From the NCBI RefSeq assembly GCF_018531495.1, contig NZ_JAHDTI010000001.1:1664882-1728881 (forward strand): a stretch of DNA of 64,000 nt, given 5' to 3'. The notes under the pieces were generated by a model, which was given only the letters and a program-made list of their open reading frames with translations, had not been told where the DNA came from and did no database searches. Of this stretch, positions 34,807-46,599 are shown piece after piece. Position 1 is the first letter of the stretch, and each line of letters opens with the position of its first letter. The DNA is from Nonomuraea sediminis. Its GTDB lineage: Bacteria; Actinomycetota; Actinomycetes; Streptosporangiales; Streptosporangiaceae. The position numbers and the translations under genes are program-made.

Positions 34807-35567
34807 ACCCGGACGGGTTGACCCGCTGCCCGCAGAACGTCCTTGACCTCGGAGATCTTCAAGGTGCCGAAGTGGAACACCGAGGCGGCCAGCACCGCGT
34901 CGGCACCCGCCTCGACGGCCGGCGGGAAGTCCTCCAGCCGCCCCGCACCGCCGCTGGCGATGACCGGCACCCGCACCGCGGCGCGGACCGCGCGGATCAT
35001 CTCCAGGTCGTAGCCGTCCAGCGTGCCGTCGCCGTCCATCGAGTTGAGCAGGATCTCGCCCACGCCCAGCTCCTCGCCGCGGGCCGCCCACTCCACGGCG
35101 TCGATGCCGGTGCCGCGGCGCCCGCCGTGCGTGGTCACCTCGAACCCGGAGGCCGTGCCCGGGGCCCGCCTGGCGTCCACCGACAGCACCACGCACTGCG
35201 CGCCGAACCTGCGCGAGGCCTCGGTCAGCAGCTCGGGCCTGGCGATGGCCGCGGTGTTCAGCGACACCTTGTCGGCCCCGGCGCGCAGCAGCCGGTTGAC
35301 GTCCTCCACCGCGCGCACGCCGCCGCCCACCGTGAGGGGGATGAAGACCTGCTCGGCGGTCCTGCGGACCACGTCGAGCATGGTCTCGCGCTCGCCGGAG
35401 GACGCGGTGATGTCCAGGAAGGTCAGCTCGTCGGCGCCCTCCTCGTCGTAGCGCCTGGCCAGCTCGACCGGGTCGCCCGCGTCCCGCAGGTTCTCGAAGT
35501 TCACGCCCTTGACCACGCGCCCGGCGTCCACGTCCAGGCACGGGATCACTCGCACCGCCACCGTCAT
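34803..35567 (-). CDS. hisF: imidazole glycerol phosphate synthase, cyclase subunit
   Basis: 254 residues, normal length. Beta/alpha barrel that joins ammonia from HisH to PRFAR, giving IGP and AICAR. The catalytic Asp near the start is in [15 protein letters not shown] and the second in LSVDARR; phosphate loops LTVGGGV and IASGGAG are intact. The ATG overlaps the ridA stop (ATGA). HisH is encoded upstream in the same operon. Confidence 0.96.
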   Translation of the reverse strand: MTVAVRVIPCLDVDAGRVVKGVNFENLRDAGDPVELARRYDEEGADELTFLDITASSGERETMLDVVRRTAEQVFIPLTVGGGVRAVEDVNRLLRAGADKVSLNTAAIARPELLTEASRRFGAQCVVLSVDARRAPGTASGFEVTTHGGRRGTGIDAVEWAARGEELGVGEILLNSMDGDGTLDGYDLEMIRAVRAAVRVPVIASGGAGRLEDFPPAVEAGADAVLAASVFHFGTLKISEVKDVLRAAGQPVRV

Positions 35568-35968
35568 GACCGCTGCGCCTCGATCTCTATCTCCACCAGC
35601 ATCCTCAGGTCCACGAGCCCGGCCACCCGGACTCCCGTGCAGGCCGGCCGCACCCGGCCGAAGACCTCGGCGATGGCCTGGCCGACCAGGTCGAAGTGGC
35701 GGTGCTCCACCACGTAGTAGCGGACCATGACCACGTCGTCGACGGTCAGTCCCGCCGCCTCCACCGCGTCGAGGGCGATGCCCATCGCGGTCACGCTCTG
35801 CTTGTACGGGTCGCCGACGTGCTGCACCTCGCCGTCCACGGTGGCGGTGCAGCCGGAGACGATCACCCGGTCGCCGGCGATGACCGCCCTGGCGTAGCCG
35901 TACTTCTCCTCCCAGACGCCGCCGGAGAACACCCGGGTACCCGTACGTTCCATGCTCATACTGCCCAT
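35564..35968 (-). CDS. RidA-family protein inside the his operon
   Basis: 134 residues from ATG 35968, which has AAGGGGGG four bases upstream; ATG 35983 and 35959 are in frame. RidA fold, [19 protein letters not shown] and [17 protein letters not shown]. The Arg that binds the substrate carboxylate in active RidA is present near [14 protein letters not shown], with the Cys before it. RidA proteins hydrolyse reactive enamines and imines; a role in protecting histidine-pathway or PLP intermediates is inferred from its place between priA and hisF. Start and stop are tightly packed with both neighbours. Confidence 0.82.
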   Translation of the reverse strand: MGSMSMERTGTRVFSGGVWEEKYGYARAVIAGDRVIVSGCTATVDGEVQHVGDPYKQSVTAMGIALDAVEAAGLTVDDVVMVRYYVVEHRHFDLVGQAIAEVFGRVRPACTGVRVAGLVDLRMLVEIEIEAQRS

Positions 35969-35986
35969 CACGCCCCCCTTCATCAC

Positions 35987-36709
35987 CTAAACGCGAACCG
36001 CGGCGAGCGCGTTACCCAAGGTGAAGGCCTGGGCATAGAGGGCCCGCCCCACGATGGCTCCCTCGACGCCCTCGGGCACCAGCGAGGCCAGCGCGACCAG
36101 GTCCTCCAGGGAGGAGACGCCGCCGCTGGCGATGACGGGCCTGCCGGTGCGGGCGCAGATCTGCTTGTACAGCTCCAGGTTCGGCCCGCCGAGCAGCCCG
36201 TCGCGGGTGATGTCGGTGACGACGTAGCGGGGGCAGCCGTCGGCCTCGAGCCGGTCGAGCACCTCCCACAGGTCGCCGCCCTCCTCGGTCCAGCCGCGGG
36301 CGGCCAGCGTGGTGCCGCGCACGTCCAGGCCGACGGCGATCCTGTCACCGTGCTCGGCGATGATCTTCCTGCACCACTCCGGGTTCTCCAGCGCGGCGGT
36401 GCCGATGTTCACCCGGCGGCAGCCGGTGGCCAGCGCGCGCTCCAGCGACTCGTCGTCGCGGATGCCGCCCGACAGCTCGACGTTCACCTCCAGCCGGCCC
36501 ACCACCTCGGCGATCAGGTCATGGTTGGAGCCGCGGCCGAAGGCCGCGTCCAGGTCGACCACATGGACCCACTCGGCGCCCTGCTCCTGCCAGGCCAGCG
36601 CGGCCGCCAGCGGCGAGCCGTAACCGGTCTCGGTGCCTGCCTCTCCTTGGACCAGGCGGACGGCCTGGCCGTCCACCACGTCCACGGCGGGCAACAGAAC
36701 GAGCGACAT
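35987..36709 (-). CDS. priA: bifunctional PriA: ProFAR isomerase / PRA isomerase
   Basis: 240 residues, ATG 36709 after GGAGG. Beta/alpha barrel with the catalytic Asp10 ([20 protein letters not shown]) and the second Asp in [14 protein letters not shown], plus phosphate loops [10 protein letters not shown] and IASGGVSS. The [12 protein letters not shown] segment after the first catalytic strand is typical of actinobacterial PriA rather than plain HisA. PriA serves both histidine (step 4) and tryptophan (the TrpF step). No trpF gene is in this trp cluster, which fits. The start shares a base with the stop of the 109-residue membrane protein (TGATG). Confidence 0.93.
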   Translation of the reverse strand: MSLVLLPAVDVVDGQAVRLVQGEAGTETGYGSPLAAALAWQEQGAEWVHVVDLDAAFGRGSNHDLIAEVVGRLEVNVELSGGIRDDESLERALATGCRRVNIGTAALENPEWCRKIIAEHGDRIAVGLDVRGTTLAARGWTEEGGDLWEVLDRLEADGCPRYVVTDITRDGLLGGPNLELYKQICARTGRPVIASGGVSSLEDLVALASLVPEGVEGAIVGRALYAQAFTLGNALAAVRV

Positions 36710-37038
36710 CAGGTCCTCCGGTCGAAAGCCAGGGTCATCACAACAGGAATCAGAAGCAGGGACAGCACGAGCACGCCGAAGCTGGTCCACCACGAGCCCC
36801 ACACCAGCCAGGTCACCGCCTGGACCAGCAGGAACGCCACCGCCGCCACGACGTTCTGCGCCCGCTGGCGGCGCGCGAGGACGCCGCCCTGCCTGGCCAC
36901 CCTGACCCGGCGCGGCGTCAGCGTCCTGAGCAGGGCGCGGCGGCGGGCCCTGCGCGCCTGGCGCTCCTCGTTCCGCCGGATCGCGCGGGCGCGCTCCGCC
37001 TCACGAACGGCGCGGCGGCGCGCCCGCTCCTTGCTCAT
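36709..37038 (-). CDS. basic two-helix membrane protein in the his operon
   Basis: 109 residues. The first 60 are extremely Arg-rich ([30 protein letters not shown]), then two hydrophobic helices follow ([20 protein letters not shown] and [19 protein letters not shown]). It would sit in the membrane with a positively charged cytoplasmic tail that could touch nucleic acid or acidic lipid. No family name is known to me. It lies between hisH and priA and is translationally coupled to priA. Confidence 0.75.
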   Translation of the reverse strand: MSKERARRRAVREAERARAIRRNEERQARRARRRALLRTLTPRRVRVARQGGVLARRQRAQNVVAAVAFLLVQAVTWLVWGSWWTSFGVLVLSLLLIPVVMTLAFDRRT

Positions 37039-37045
37039 GGGGCGC

Positions 37046-37681
37046 TCACGAGACGGTCTTGAGCCAGTTTTCGAGCAGTACGGCTCCCGCGTCGCCGGAC
37101 TTCTCGGGGTGGAACTGGGTGGCCTTCAGCGGGCCGTTCTCGACGGCGGCCACGAACGGCACGCCGTGCTCGGCCCAGGTCACCAACGGCTCGCTGAACC
37201 CGTCGCCCGGGTGCAGCTCCCATTCGCGCACGCCGTAGGAGTGCACGAAGTAGAAACGGGTGTCGGCGTCGAGCCCGGCGAACAGGACCGACTCGGCAGG
37301 CGCCTTGACCGTGTTCCATCCCATGTGCGGCAGCACCGGCGCCTCGAGCCGCTCGACCGTGCCCGGCCATTCGCCGCAGCCCTCGGTCTCCACGCCGTGC
37401 TCGACGCCCCTGGCGAACAGGATCTGCATGCCCACGCAGATCCCCAGGACCGGGCGGCCGCCCGCGAGCCGGCGGGCGATGATCCGCTCGCCGTACACGC
37501 CCTTGAGGCCCGCCATGCAGGCGGCGAACGCGCCGACGCCGGGGACGACCAGGCCGTCGCTGTTGAGCGCCGTGTCGAAGTCGGCGGTCACCGTCACGTC
37601 GGCGCCCACGCGCGCCAGCGCCCGCTCGGCCGAGCGCAGGTTGCCCGAGCCGTAGTCGAGCACCACGACCTTCTTGCTCAC
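37046..37681 (-). CDS. hisH: imidazole glycerol phosphate synthase, glutaminase subunit
   Basis: 211 residues from GTG 37681, chosen because it overlaps the stop of the 51-residue gene (GTGA); two further GTG codons lie just upstream. Class I glutamine amidotransferase: nucleophile Cys in [10 protein letters not shown], His and Glu in QFHPEKSG, oxyanion-strand motif [10 protein letters not shown]. Supplies ammonia to HisF. The 109-residue membrane gene follows 7 bases later. Confidence 0.96.
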   Translation of the reverse strand: MSKKVVVLDYGSGNLRSAERALARVGADVTVTADFDTALNSDGLVVPGVGAFAACMAGLKGVYGERIIARRLAGGRPVLGICVGMQILFARGVEHGVETEGCGEWPGTVERLEAPVLPHMGWNTVKAPAESVLFAGLDADTRFYFVHSYGVREWELHPGDGFSEPLVTWAEHGVPFVAAVENGPLKATQFHPEKSGDAGAVLLENWLKTVS

Positions 37682-37829
37682 CACCACAGCACCCCCGCCG
37701 TGATCGCCATGACGGCGCCGATCCCGCAGATGACGGCACCGATCTTCAGGCCTTGCTTGAGCAGGGAGTAGACGCCGCCGAGCAGGAACAGCCCGATGAA
37801 CACCATCACGATGGCGATGACATTTTCGC

Positions 37830-37833
<4 letters not shown>
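37678..37833 (-). CDS. small membrane protein between hisB and hisH, 51 aa
   Basis: ATG 37833 overlaps the hisB stop (ATGA) and its TGA overlaps the hisH start (GTGA). Almost the whole chain is two hydrophobic helices ([21 protein letters not shown] and [21 protein letters not shown]) joined by KQGLK. The perfect coupling on both sides argues strongly that it is a real gene despite its size. Function unknown. Confidence 0.78.
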
Positions 37834-40794
<2,961 letters not shown>

Positions 40795-40808
40795 CTCCCC
40801 AGTTTACG

Positions 40809-41251
40809 GAGTGCGGCCACCGGATCCCGATTCGTCCACGATGCGGGACACCATGGCGGGTGCGTGGGCATGCGGGGTCGTCTGGGAGTCGGCGGCCATG
40901 CGGGCGGAGCACGGGATCAGGACGACGGCGCGGGACATGGCCCGGCTGCTGCGGATGCTCTGGCGCGACGAGGCGGGCCCGGCGCAGGCGTGCGCGCGGG
41001 TGCGGGCGCTGATGGAGCAGCAGGTGACGCAGCACCGGCTGGCCATGGGGTTCGGGCGGGACGTGCGCGTGTCGGCCAAGAGCGGCAGCCTGTTCGGCGT
41101 CGTCAGGAACGAGGTCGGCGTGGTGGAGCCGCCCGGCGGCGGTCGGTACGCGGTGGCGGTGTTCACCAGTGCGCGCGAGCCGTACGCGAACGAGAGCGCG
41201 ATCAACACGGCGATCGGCGAACTCGCCGCCCGGGCCGTCGCGGCGATGTGA
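40809..41251 (+). pseudogene. C-terminal remnant of a serine beta-lactamase-fold hydrolase
   Basis: About 135 residues resembling the last third of a class A beta-lactamase-like serine hydrolase: TTARDMARLLRMLWRD, then VSAKSGSLFGVVRNEVGVVEPPGG (KSGS in the place of the KTG motif) and YAVAVFTSAREPY. The SxxK and SDN parts are missing because the sequence upstream is the his promoter region and hisD. No ribosome-binding site or proper start is seen. This is therefore a truncated gene. The stop is followed by a strong hairpin. Confidence 0.75.
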
Positions 41252-41260
41252 GCCGGCCAG

Positions 41261-41293
41261 GCTCGGCGTCCTCGTGCTGCACGGACGCCGAGC
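41261..41293. terminator. bidirectional hairpin terminator
   Basis: Perfect 11-base arms GCTCGGCGTCC (41261-41271) and GGACGCCGAGC (41283-41293) with an 11-base loop. It lies between two convergent genes, 12 bases after the remnant's stop and 63 bases after the metallophosphatase stop. No T-tract on either side, as is common in high-GC actinomycetes. Confidence 0.75.
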
Positions 41294-41355
41294 CGGCGCT
41301 GGACAAGTGGGTTGCTTTCCGATTTCCCGAGCTCAGCGACTGCCTGCCGTCCTGA

Positions 41356-43785
41356 CTAGTGGTACTCGTAGGCGCCGCGGTCGTCGTAGGTGCGGGGGCC
41401 TGTGCCCGTGTCGGCGGTGGCGGGGTCGTTGTAGCGGGCGTTGCCCTCCAGGTCCGTGGCCAGGGCTCCGGTGGCGCCGGAGTCGGCCGAGTCGATCGCG
41501 GGCGAGCCCGCCTGGAGGTGGAGGTTCGCGGTCAGCAGCGGGTTGGCCTGCAGGCCGTGGACCTCCTGGCCGGTGGCGGTGCGCATGGCGGCCAGCGTGG
41601 TGTAGGCGCTGCCCCAGGCGTACATCTTGCCGCTGGTGGACAGGTAGACCAGGTTGTAGTCGGCCGTCGTGGTGGACGTGGCCGAGTCCCACACGCCGAT
41701 GTTGCCGGCGCGGCGGTTGCAGGAGATGCCGTTGTAGGCGGGGTAGACCGCGTTGTCGACGGCGACATTGTTCCTGATCGTGTAGTTCGAGGACGTGCCC
41801 TCCACGTTGATGCCGGTCGTGCAGTTGCGGTAGGCGGTGTTGCCGACCAGGGTGCCGCCGGGCACGTTGAGGTTGTCGATGCCGTGGTCGCCGTTGTTGT
41901 AGGCGACGTTGTTCACCGCCAGGGCGTTGCTGGCGCCGGTGTAGAACTGGATGCCGGAGTCCTCGTTGTCGTAGGTCACGTTGCCGATCACCGAGACGTC
42001 CGCGCCGCGCACGTCGATGCCGTTGGCCGAGCGCTCGTACTGGCGGGCGTTCTGGTAGGCGGTGTTGCCGCGCACGGTGACGCGGGCGGCCGACGAGGTC
42101 AGGTAGATGCCGGAGTCGCTGTTGTGGTGGGCGACGTTAGCGGAGATGACGGAGTCGGTGGTCGAGGAGACGTAGATGCCGCGCGCCGTCTGGCCCGAGA
42201 CGGGCTGACCTGCGTAGGTGACGGTGTTGCCGTCAACGGTGACGTGGTCACTGCCGGTCAGGTAGATGCCGTACTTGGCGTTGCCGGTGACGGTGAATCC
42301 CTTGAGCGTCACGTACGACTCGCCGGACACCTTGAAGCCGAAGTCGCCGCCCGTCACCGTGACCGAGGCGCCGGGCGCGGCGGAGACCGTGATCGGTTTG
42401 GCCGCGGTGCCCGAGCGGGCGATGTCGACCGACTCGGTGTAGGTGCCCGAGGAGACCAGCACGGTCTGTCCGGGCGCCACCAGGTGGACTCCCGCGGTGA
42501 TCGAGCACATCGGCTGCAGCGCGGTGCCGCCGCCGGTGTCGGAGCAGCCCGGGTTGTTCTTGTCCACGTAGACCGTGGTGGGCGGCGGGATGACGGGGGG
42601 AGTGCCGATCGTCACCTGGTCGATGACGTCGCCGAGCGTGCAGGTGACGTCGTCCTTGCTGGAGGACGGGCCGCAGATCTCCTGGATGAGCAGGCCGGTC
42701 GGCCCGACGTCCACCCGCAGGTGGCCGTAGTGCAGCGCCCGGTAGGCGGTGGTGGGGCTCGCGGGGCTGGTCCAGGTGACCAGGCCGCCGCCGCCGTTGC
42801 CGACGGTGATGTGGGTGACGCCGTGGATCGGGCTGAACCGCTCGTAGTTGTGCGAGTGGCCGTTGAGGTTGAGCACGTACTTGGAGTACGTCGCGCCGAA
42901 GGAGTCCAGGATCCCCGCCAGGTTGGCGTCACCGGGGTGCGAGCCGGTCGAGTAGGCGGGCCGGTGGCCGTAGGTGACGATGAAGTTGATCGACGGGTCC
43001 GCCTGCGCCGCGGAGAACAGGGCGTCGGCCTTGGTCGCCCAGTCGGTCCAGGTGGCCGCGGTGTACGGCTCCGGGTAGGCGATGAAGCGCACGCCGCCCG
43101 TGTCGAACCAGCCCCAGTCGTTGCCGCAGCACCCGGGGGCGGGCGCGCCGGGCGAGGTCTGCGCGTTGGGCATGAGCAGCCTGCCCTTGTAGTTGCGCAG
43201 GTCGTCCTTGGTGGGGTTCTCGTACTCGTGGTTGCCCCACGCCGGCATGTAGGCGGCGGTCTTGCTCCACGCCATCACGTCGTTGAAGTGCTGGTCGACC
43301 GAGGCCTGCGTGGTGGTCTCCGCGTAGGTGAGGTCGCCGACCATGAACACGAAGGCCGGGTCGTCGCTGGCCATCTGCGCCTGGACGGCGGCCATCGCGC
43401 CGAAGTCCAGCGAGTTGCCCATGTCCCCGCTGGCCTCGAAGCGGAAGGCCCCGCTCGGCGGGCTGCGGAACACCATGTCGGGCCCGCCGCCGATGGAGTA
43501 GTGGTAGGAGGTGTCCGGGGCCAGCCCGGTCAGCGTCGCCTGCCAGAACGGCCCCGCCGAGGAGATCGGCGTCACGGCGGGAGCCACCGCGTTCACCGTG
43601 GTGCCGTAACCCGTGGTCGTCCCGTAGTCGATGGAGGTCGCGGTGCCGCGCCAGTCGAAGACGACCGACGTGGAACTGGCGTAGGTGAAGTGGATCTCGT
43701 CCGCGCTCCCTGTCGCAGCGGCCGGCCTGGCGAGGGCCACCGACACGAGCAATCCGCATAACACGGCGAAGCATGCCTTTTTCAT
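41356..43785 (-). CDS. secreted metallophosphatase fused to a right-handed beta-helix
   Basis: 809 residues from ATG 43785 with a Sec signal peptide (MKKACFAVLCGLLVSVALARPAAA). Residues 25-120 are a fibronectin-like purple-acid-phosphatase N-domain. Residues 120-390 hold the dinuclear metallophosphatase motifs in order: SGDMGN, GDLTYAE, GNHEYEN, TYGHRPAYS and NGHSHNYER. After a Pro-rich joint (PPVIPPPTTVYVD) residues 425-800 form a parallel beta-helix of NosD/pectate-lyase type: GIYLTGSDHVTVDGNTV and many N-x-x-Y-x-N rungs. Each half is well known; joining them suggests phosphoester cleavage while bound to a polysaccharide or envelope glycan. That combined role is inferred. Confidence 0.85.
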   Translation of the reverse strand: MKKACFAVLCGLLVSVALARPAAATGSADEIHFTYASSTSVVFDWRGTATSIDYGTTTGYGTTVNAVAPAVTPISSAGPFWQATLTGLAPDTSYHYSIGGGPDMVFRSPPSGAFRFEASGDMGNSLDFGAMAAVQAQMASDDPAFVFMVGDLTYAETTTQASVDQHFNDVMAWSKTAAYMPAWGNHEYENPTKDDLRNYKGRLLMPNAQTSPGAPAPGCCGNDWGWFDTGGVRFIAYPEPYTAATWTDWATKADALFSAAQADPSINFIVTYGHRPAYSTGSHPGDANLAGILDSFGATYSKYVLNLNGHSHNYERFSPIHGVTHITVGNGGGGLVTWTSPASPTTAYRALHYGHLRVDVGPTGLLIQEICGPSSSKDDVTCTLGDVIDQVTIGTPPVIPPPTTVYVDKNNPGCSDTGGGTALQPMCSITAGVHLVAPGQTVLVSSGTYTESVDIARSGTAAKPITVSAAPGASVTVTGGDFGFKVSGESYVTLKGFTVTGNAKYGIYLTGSDHVTVDGNTVTYAGQPVSGQTARGIYVSSTTDSVISANVAHHNSDSGIYLTSSAARVTVRGNTAYQNARQYERSANGIDVRGADVSVIGNVTYDNEDSGIQFYTGASNALAVNNVAYNNGDHGIDNLNVPGGTLVGNTAYRNCTTGINVEGTSSNYTIRNNVAVDNAVYPAYNGISCNRRAGNIGVWDSATSTTTADYNLVYLSTSGKMYAWGSAYTTLAAMRTATGQEVHGLQANPLLTANLHLQAGSPAIDSADSGATGALATDLEGNARYNDPATADTGTGPRTYDDRGAYEYH

Positions 43786-43908
43786 GCGGCGATGATTTGC
43801 CTTCGCAGGAGAACGTTCCACCCCCGCGGAGCGTAGGACGACTACGCACAAGTGATGAGCCATTGCGGAGAGCAACTGGAATCCGTCATGACCAGTTATC
43901 GTCGGTGT

Positions 43909-44256
43909 ATGGACGTGCGGATTCAACGCGTCTACGACCACGAGCCGCGCGAGGGCGCGGTGTTCCTGGTCGACCGGCTCTGGCCACGCGGCGTGCGCAA
44001 GGACGAGCTGAAGCTGGACGGGTGGGTGAAGGACGCCGCGCCGTCGACGGAGCTGCGGCAGTGGTTCGGCCACCGGTCGGAGCGTTTCGCCGAGTTCGCC
44101 CGGCGCTACCGGGCCGAGCTCGACGCCCATCCGGAGGTGCTCCAGCCGCTCAGGGACGCGGCCGCGCGCGGCCCGGTGACACTGCTGTACGCGGCCAAGG
44201 ACCCGGTGCACAACCAGGCGGTCGTCCTGCGGGACTACCTGACGGGCAGTCGTTAG
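43909..44256 (+). CDS. DUF488 protein
   Basis: 115 residues from ATG 43909 (MDVRIQRVYDHEP); earlier in-frame ATGs exist at 43852 and nearby but precede an atypical stretch. DUF488 signature: VFLVDRLWPRGVRKDELKLDGWVKDAAPSTELRQWFGH and VTLLYAAKDPVHNQAVVLRDYL. Function is unknown. No strong ribosome-binding site, so the transcript may be leaderless. YchJ follows 11 bases after the stop. Confidence 0.85.
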   Translation: MDVRIQRVYDHEPREGAVFLVDRLWPRGVRKDELKLDGWVKDAAPSTELRQWFGHRSERFAEFARRYRAELDAHPEVLQPLRDAAARGPVTLLYAAKDPVHNQAVVLRDYLTGSR

Positions 44257-44267
44257 GGTCCACGACA

Positions 44268-44663
44268 ATGGAGCGCATGTCCCACTCCACGTGCCCGTGC
44301 GGCCTGCCCGCCGCCTATGACGACTGCTGCGGGCGTTACCACGCGGGCAAGCCCGCGCCCACCGCCGAGGCGCTGATGCGCTCGCGCTACACCGCCTTCG
44401 CCCGCGGCGACGAGGCCTACCTGCTGCGCACCTGGCACCCGCGCACCCGGCCCGCCCGCGTCGGCTTCGAGCACGGCATGCGCTGGACCGGCCTGGAGAT
44501 CGAGGACACCACGGGCGGCAGCCCGATCCACACCGAGGGGACGGTCACGTTCCGCGCGAGCTACACCCATCGCGGCCAGACCGGCGAACTGCACGAGCGC
44601 AGCCGCTTCACCCGCGTCGATGGCGCCTGGGCCTACGTGGACGGCGACATCACCAGCCCGTGA
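44268..44663 (+). CDS. YchJ-family (UPF0225) SEC-C motif protein
   Basis: 131 residues; ATG 44268, or ATG 44277 giving MSHSTCPCG. N-terminal zinc motif CPCGLPAAYDDCCGRYH is the SEC-C-like site, followed by an NTF2-like domain: PTAEALMRSRYTAFARGDEAYLLRTWHP. The family has no proven function. Probably cotranscribed with the DUF488 gene. Its 3' end overlaps the convergent AraC gene by 14 bases. Confidence 0.88.
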   Translation: MERMSHSTCPCGLPAAYDDCCGRYHAGKPAPTAEALMRSRYTAFARGDEAYLLRTWHPRTRPARVGFEHGMRWTGLEIEDTTGGSPIHTEGTVTFRASYTHRGQTGELHERSRFTRVDGAWAYVDGDITSP

Positions 44664-45372
44664 ACGCCCGGCCCGGCGTGTCACCCAACGCCCTGCGGAA
44701 GACGTCGATGAACGCGCTGGCAGTGGCCCATCCGCACCGGTGCGCCACGGTCGTGACGGCCGCGCCCTCGGCCAGCAGGACGAGTGCGTGGTGCAGCCTG
44801 AGCTGGGTGCGCCACTGCGGGAAGGTCATCCCGAGCTCCGTCCTGAACAGCCTGCTCAGCGTGCGGTCGCTGACGCCGGCCCGCCTGGCCAGCTCCGGCA
44901 GGCTGGCCGATCCGGCGGGGTCGTCGTGCAGCAGGCGGCAGATCGCCGCCAGGCGGGGGTCGCGCGGGGTGGGCAGGTGCAGCGGCTGCTCGGGGGAGCG
45001 GCGCAGCTGGTCGAGCAGCACCGCCATGACCCGCTCGTCCGGCTCCTCGGTGTAGCTGATGATCAGCTCGCGCAGCAGCGGCGCCACCGCGAGCACGGCG
45101 GGCCTGCGGAGGTTCAGCGGGTTCCCGGTGAGGCCGACCAGCCGCAGGTCGGTGTCGCCGTAGGCGCGGTGCTCGTGGACGGTGCCCGCCGGGATCCAGA
45201 TCGCCCTGTTCGCGGCGGCCACCCAGCTGCCGGCGTCCGTCGTGATCGACACGACGCCGCGGCGGGCGTAGGCGATCTGGTGGTTGTCGTGCCGGTGCGC
45301 GTCGATCCCGGCACCCGGGGCCAGCATCCGGATCCCGGTCGGCGCCTCCGGGGTGTGGCGGATTTCCGACAT
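44650..45372 (-). CDS. AraC-family regulator next to the MFS exporter
   Basis: 240 residues from ATG 45372. N-terminal cupin with IDAHRHDNHQIAYARRGVVSI and WIPAGTVHEHRAYG; C-terminal AraC HTH pair (LPELARRAGVSDRTLSRLFRTELGMTFPQWRTQLRLHHAL, then TTVAHRCGWATASAFIDVFRRALGDTP). This is the short one-cupin AraC type that often sits beside MFS genes. The MFS exporter starts 54 bases away on the other strand, so it is the likely target. Its effector is unknown. Confidence 0.88.
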   Translation of the reverse strand: MSEIRHTPEAPTGIRMLAPGAGIDAHRHDNHQIAYARRGVVSITTDAGSWVAAANRAIWIPAGTVHEHRAYGDTDLRLVGLTGNPLNLRRPAVLAVAPLLRELIISYTEEPDERVMAVLLDQLRRSPEQPLHLPTPRDPRLAAICRLLHDDPAGSASLPELARRAGVSDRTLSRLFRTELGMTFPQWRTQLRLHHALVLLAEGAAVTTVAHRCGWATASAFIDVFRRALGDTPGRAFTGW

Positions 45373-45403
45373 ATGTTGGCATTTTATCGGAAGCGGGCCA
45401 TCT

Positions 45404-45419
45404 GCCTGGCTGGCCAGGC
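45404..45419. promoter_or_regulatory. palindrome in front of the MFS exporter
   Basis: Arms GCCTGGC (45404-45410) and GCCAGGC (45413-45419) with two bases between, ending seven bases before the GTG at 45427. The position would overlap the ribosome-binding site or transcription start of the exporter. A candidate AraC or feedback operator; the binding protein is inferred only from the neighbouring gene. Confidence 0.5.
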
Positions 45420-45426
45420 TGGTTGC

Positions 45427-46590
45427 GTGAACAGGATCGCCGTGCTCGCCGTCGGACACGCCAGCGTCGACCTCTACCAGGGCGCCGTGCCCGCGCTCGT
45501 GCCCTTCCTGGTGGCCGAGCGCGGCTACGGCTACGTCGCCGCCTCGGGGATCGTGCTCGCGGCCACGCTGCTGTCGTCCATCGTGCAGCCGGTGTTCGGC
45601 GCGCTCACGGACCGCTGGCGGATGCCGTGGCTGATCCCGGTCAGCATGACCACCGCCGGGCTCGGAGTCGCGCTGAGCGGGGTCGGCTCCGCTTACCTCG
45701 CGACCTGGCTGGCCGTCGCCCTGTCGGGGCTCGGCGTGGCCGCCTACCACCCCGAGTCGGCCCGGCTGGCCAGGATCGCCAGCGAGGGCAGCCACGTGCG
45801 GATGAGCTGGTTCTCCCTCGGCGGGACCCTCGGCTTCGCCACCGCGCCCCTGCTGGTGACGCCGCTGCTGTCGGTCACCGGGGTGGGGGGCTCGCCGTAC
45901 CTGGTGGTGCCCGCGCTGCTCGGGGCGCTGGTGACGGTGCTGGTGATCCGGTCGGTGCGGGCAGGCACTGGCGGCGGCCAGGCGGCCGCGACGGTCTCCG
46001 GCAGGGACGACTGGCCCGCGTTCCTCCGCCTCACGCTGGTCATCGTGTCGCGCTCGATCGCCTACGTCGGGTTGAGCGCCTTCGTGGCGCTGTACATGGG
46101 CGGCGGGCTGGCGGGCGGGCTCGCGCTGTTCGTCCTGTTCGGCGGCGGCGCCGTGGGCACGGTGCTGGGCGGCCGCCTGGCCGCCCGCTTCGGCCGGATC
46201 CGCACGATGCGCGCCGCCTACCTGGCGAGCATCGCGGCGATCGCCGGCGTCCCCCTGGCTCCCGGCTGGTGGGCGTGCCTGTTCATCGCCCTGTCGTCGA
46301 TGGCCCTCTACGCCCCGTTCTCGCTGCACGTCACGCTCGGCCAGGACTTCCTGCCCAACCGCATCGGCACGGCCAGCGGCGTCACCCTCGGCCTCGCGGT
46401 CAGCGCCGGCGGCCTGGCGAGCCCCCTCATCGGCGCCCTCGCCGAGGCCACCACCCTCCGCCTGGCCCTCGGCACCCTCGTCGCCTTCGCCACCCTCTCC
46501 TGGCTCCTGTCCCGCACCCTGCAGGAGCCCACGTTGAACCTTCGTGCAGAAAACGTGCAGGACCGCCCAGAACCCCCGGGCCCGCGCTAA
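45427..46590 (+). CDS. MFS exporter, fosmidomycin-resistance (Fsr)-like
   Basis: 387 residues from GTG 45427; the frame is open far upstream but the 5' extension is antisense to the AraC gene. About eleven to twelve helices. The opening VLAVGHASVDLYQGAVPALVPFLVAERGY and AAYHPESARLA are typical of Fsr-like MFS drug exporters, and FGALTDRWRMPW fills the MFS loop 2-3 position. Substrate cannot be predicted; fosmidomycin is only the name-giver of the group. Divergent from its probable AraC regulator. Confidence 0.85.
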   Translation: MNRIAVLAVGHASVDLYQGAVPALVPFLVAERGYGYVAASGIVLAATLLSSIVQPVFGALTDRWRMPWLIPVSMTTAGLGVALSGVGSAYLATWLAVALSGLGVAAYHPESARLARIASEGSHVRMSWFSLGGTLGFATAPLLVTPLLSVTGVGGSPYLVVPALLGALVTVLVIRSVRAGTGGGQAAATVSGRDDWPAFLRLTLVIVSRSIAYVGLSAFVALYMGGGLAGGLALFVLFGGGAVGTVLGGRLAARFGRIRTMRAAYLASIAAIAGVPLAPGWWACLFIALSSMALYAPFSLHVTLGQDFLPNRIGTASGVTLGLAVSAGGLASPLIGALAEATTLRLALGTLVAFATLSWLLSRTLQEPTLNLRAENVQDRPEPPGPR

Positions 46591-46599
46591 CGTCCCGCT

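Noticed and set aside
41359..43761. An 800-codon plus-strand frame opposite the metallophosphatase gene
   Set aside because: Its Val/Gly/Ala/Arg composition mirrors the antisense of the true gene. No domain, no start site.
43852..43908. Longer N-terminus for the DUF488 protein
   Set aside because: The extra 19 residues do not fit the family, whose members begin at or near MDVRIQRVYDH, and there is no ribosome-binding site upstream.
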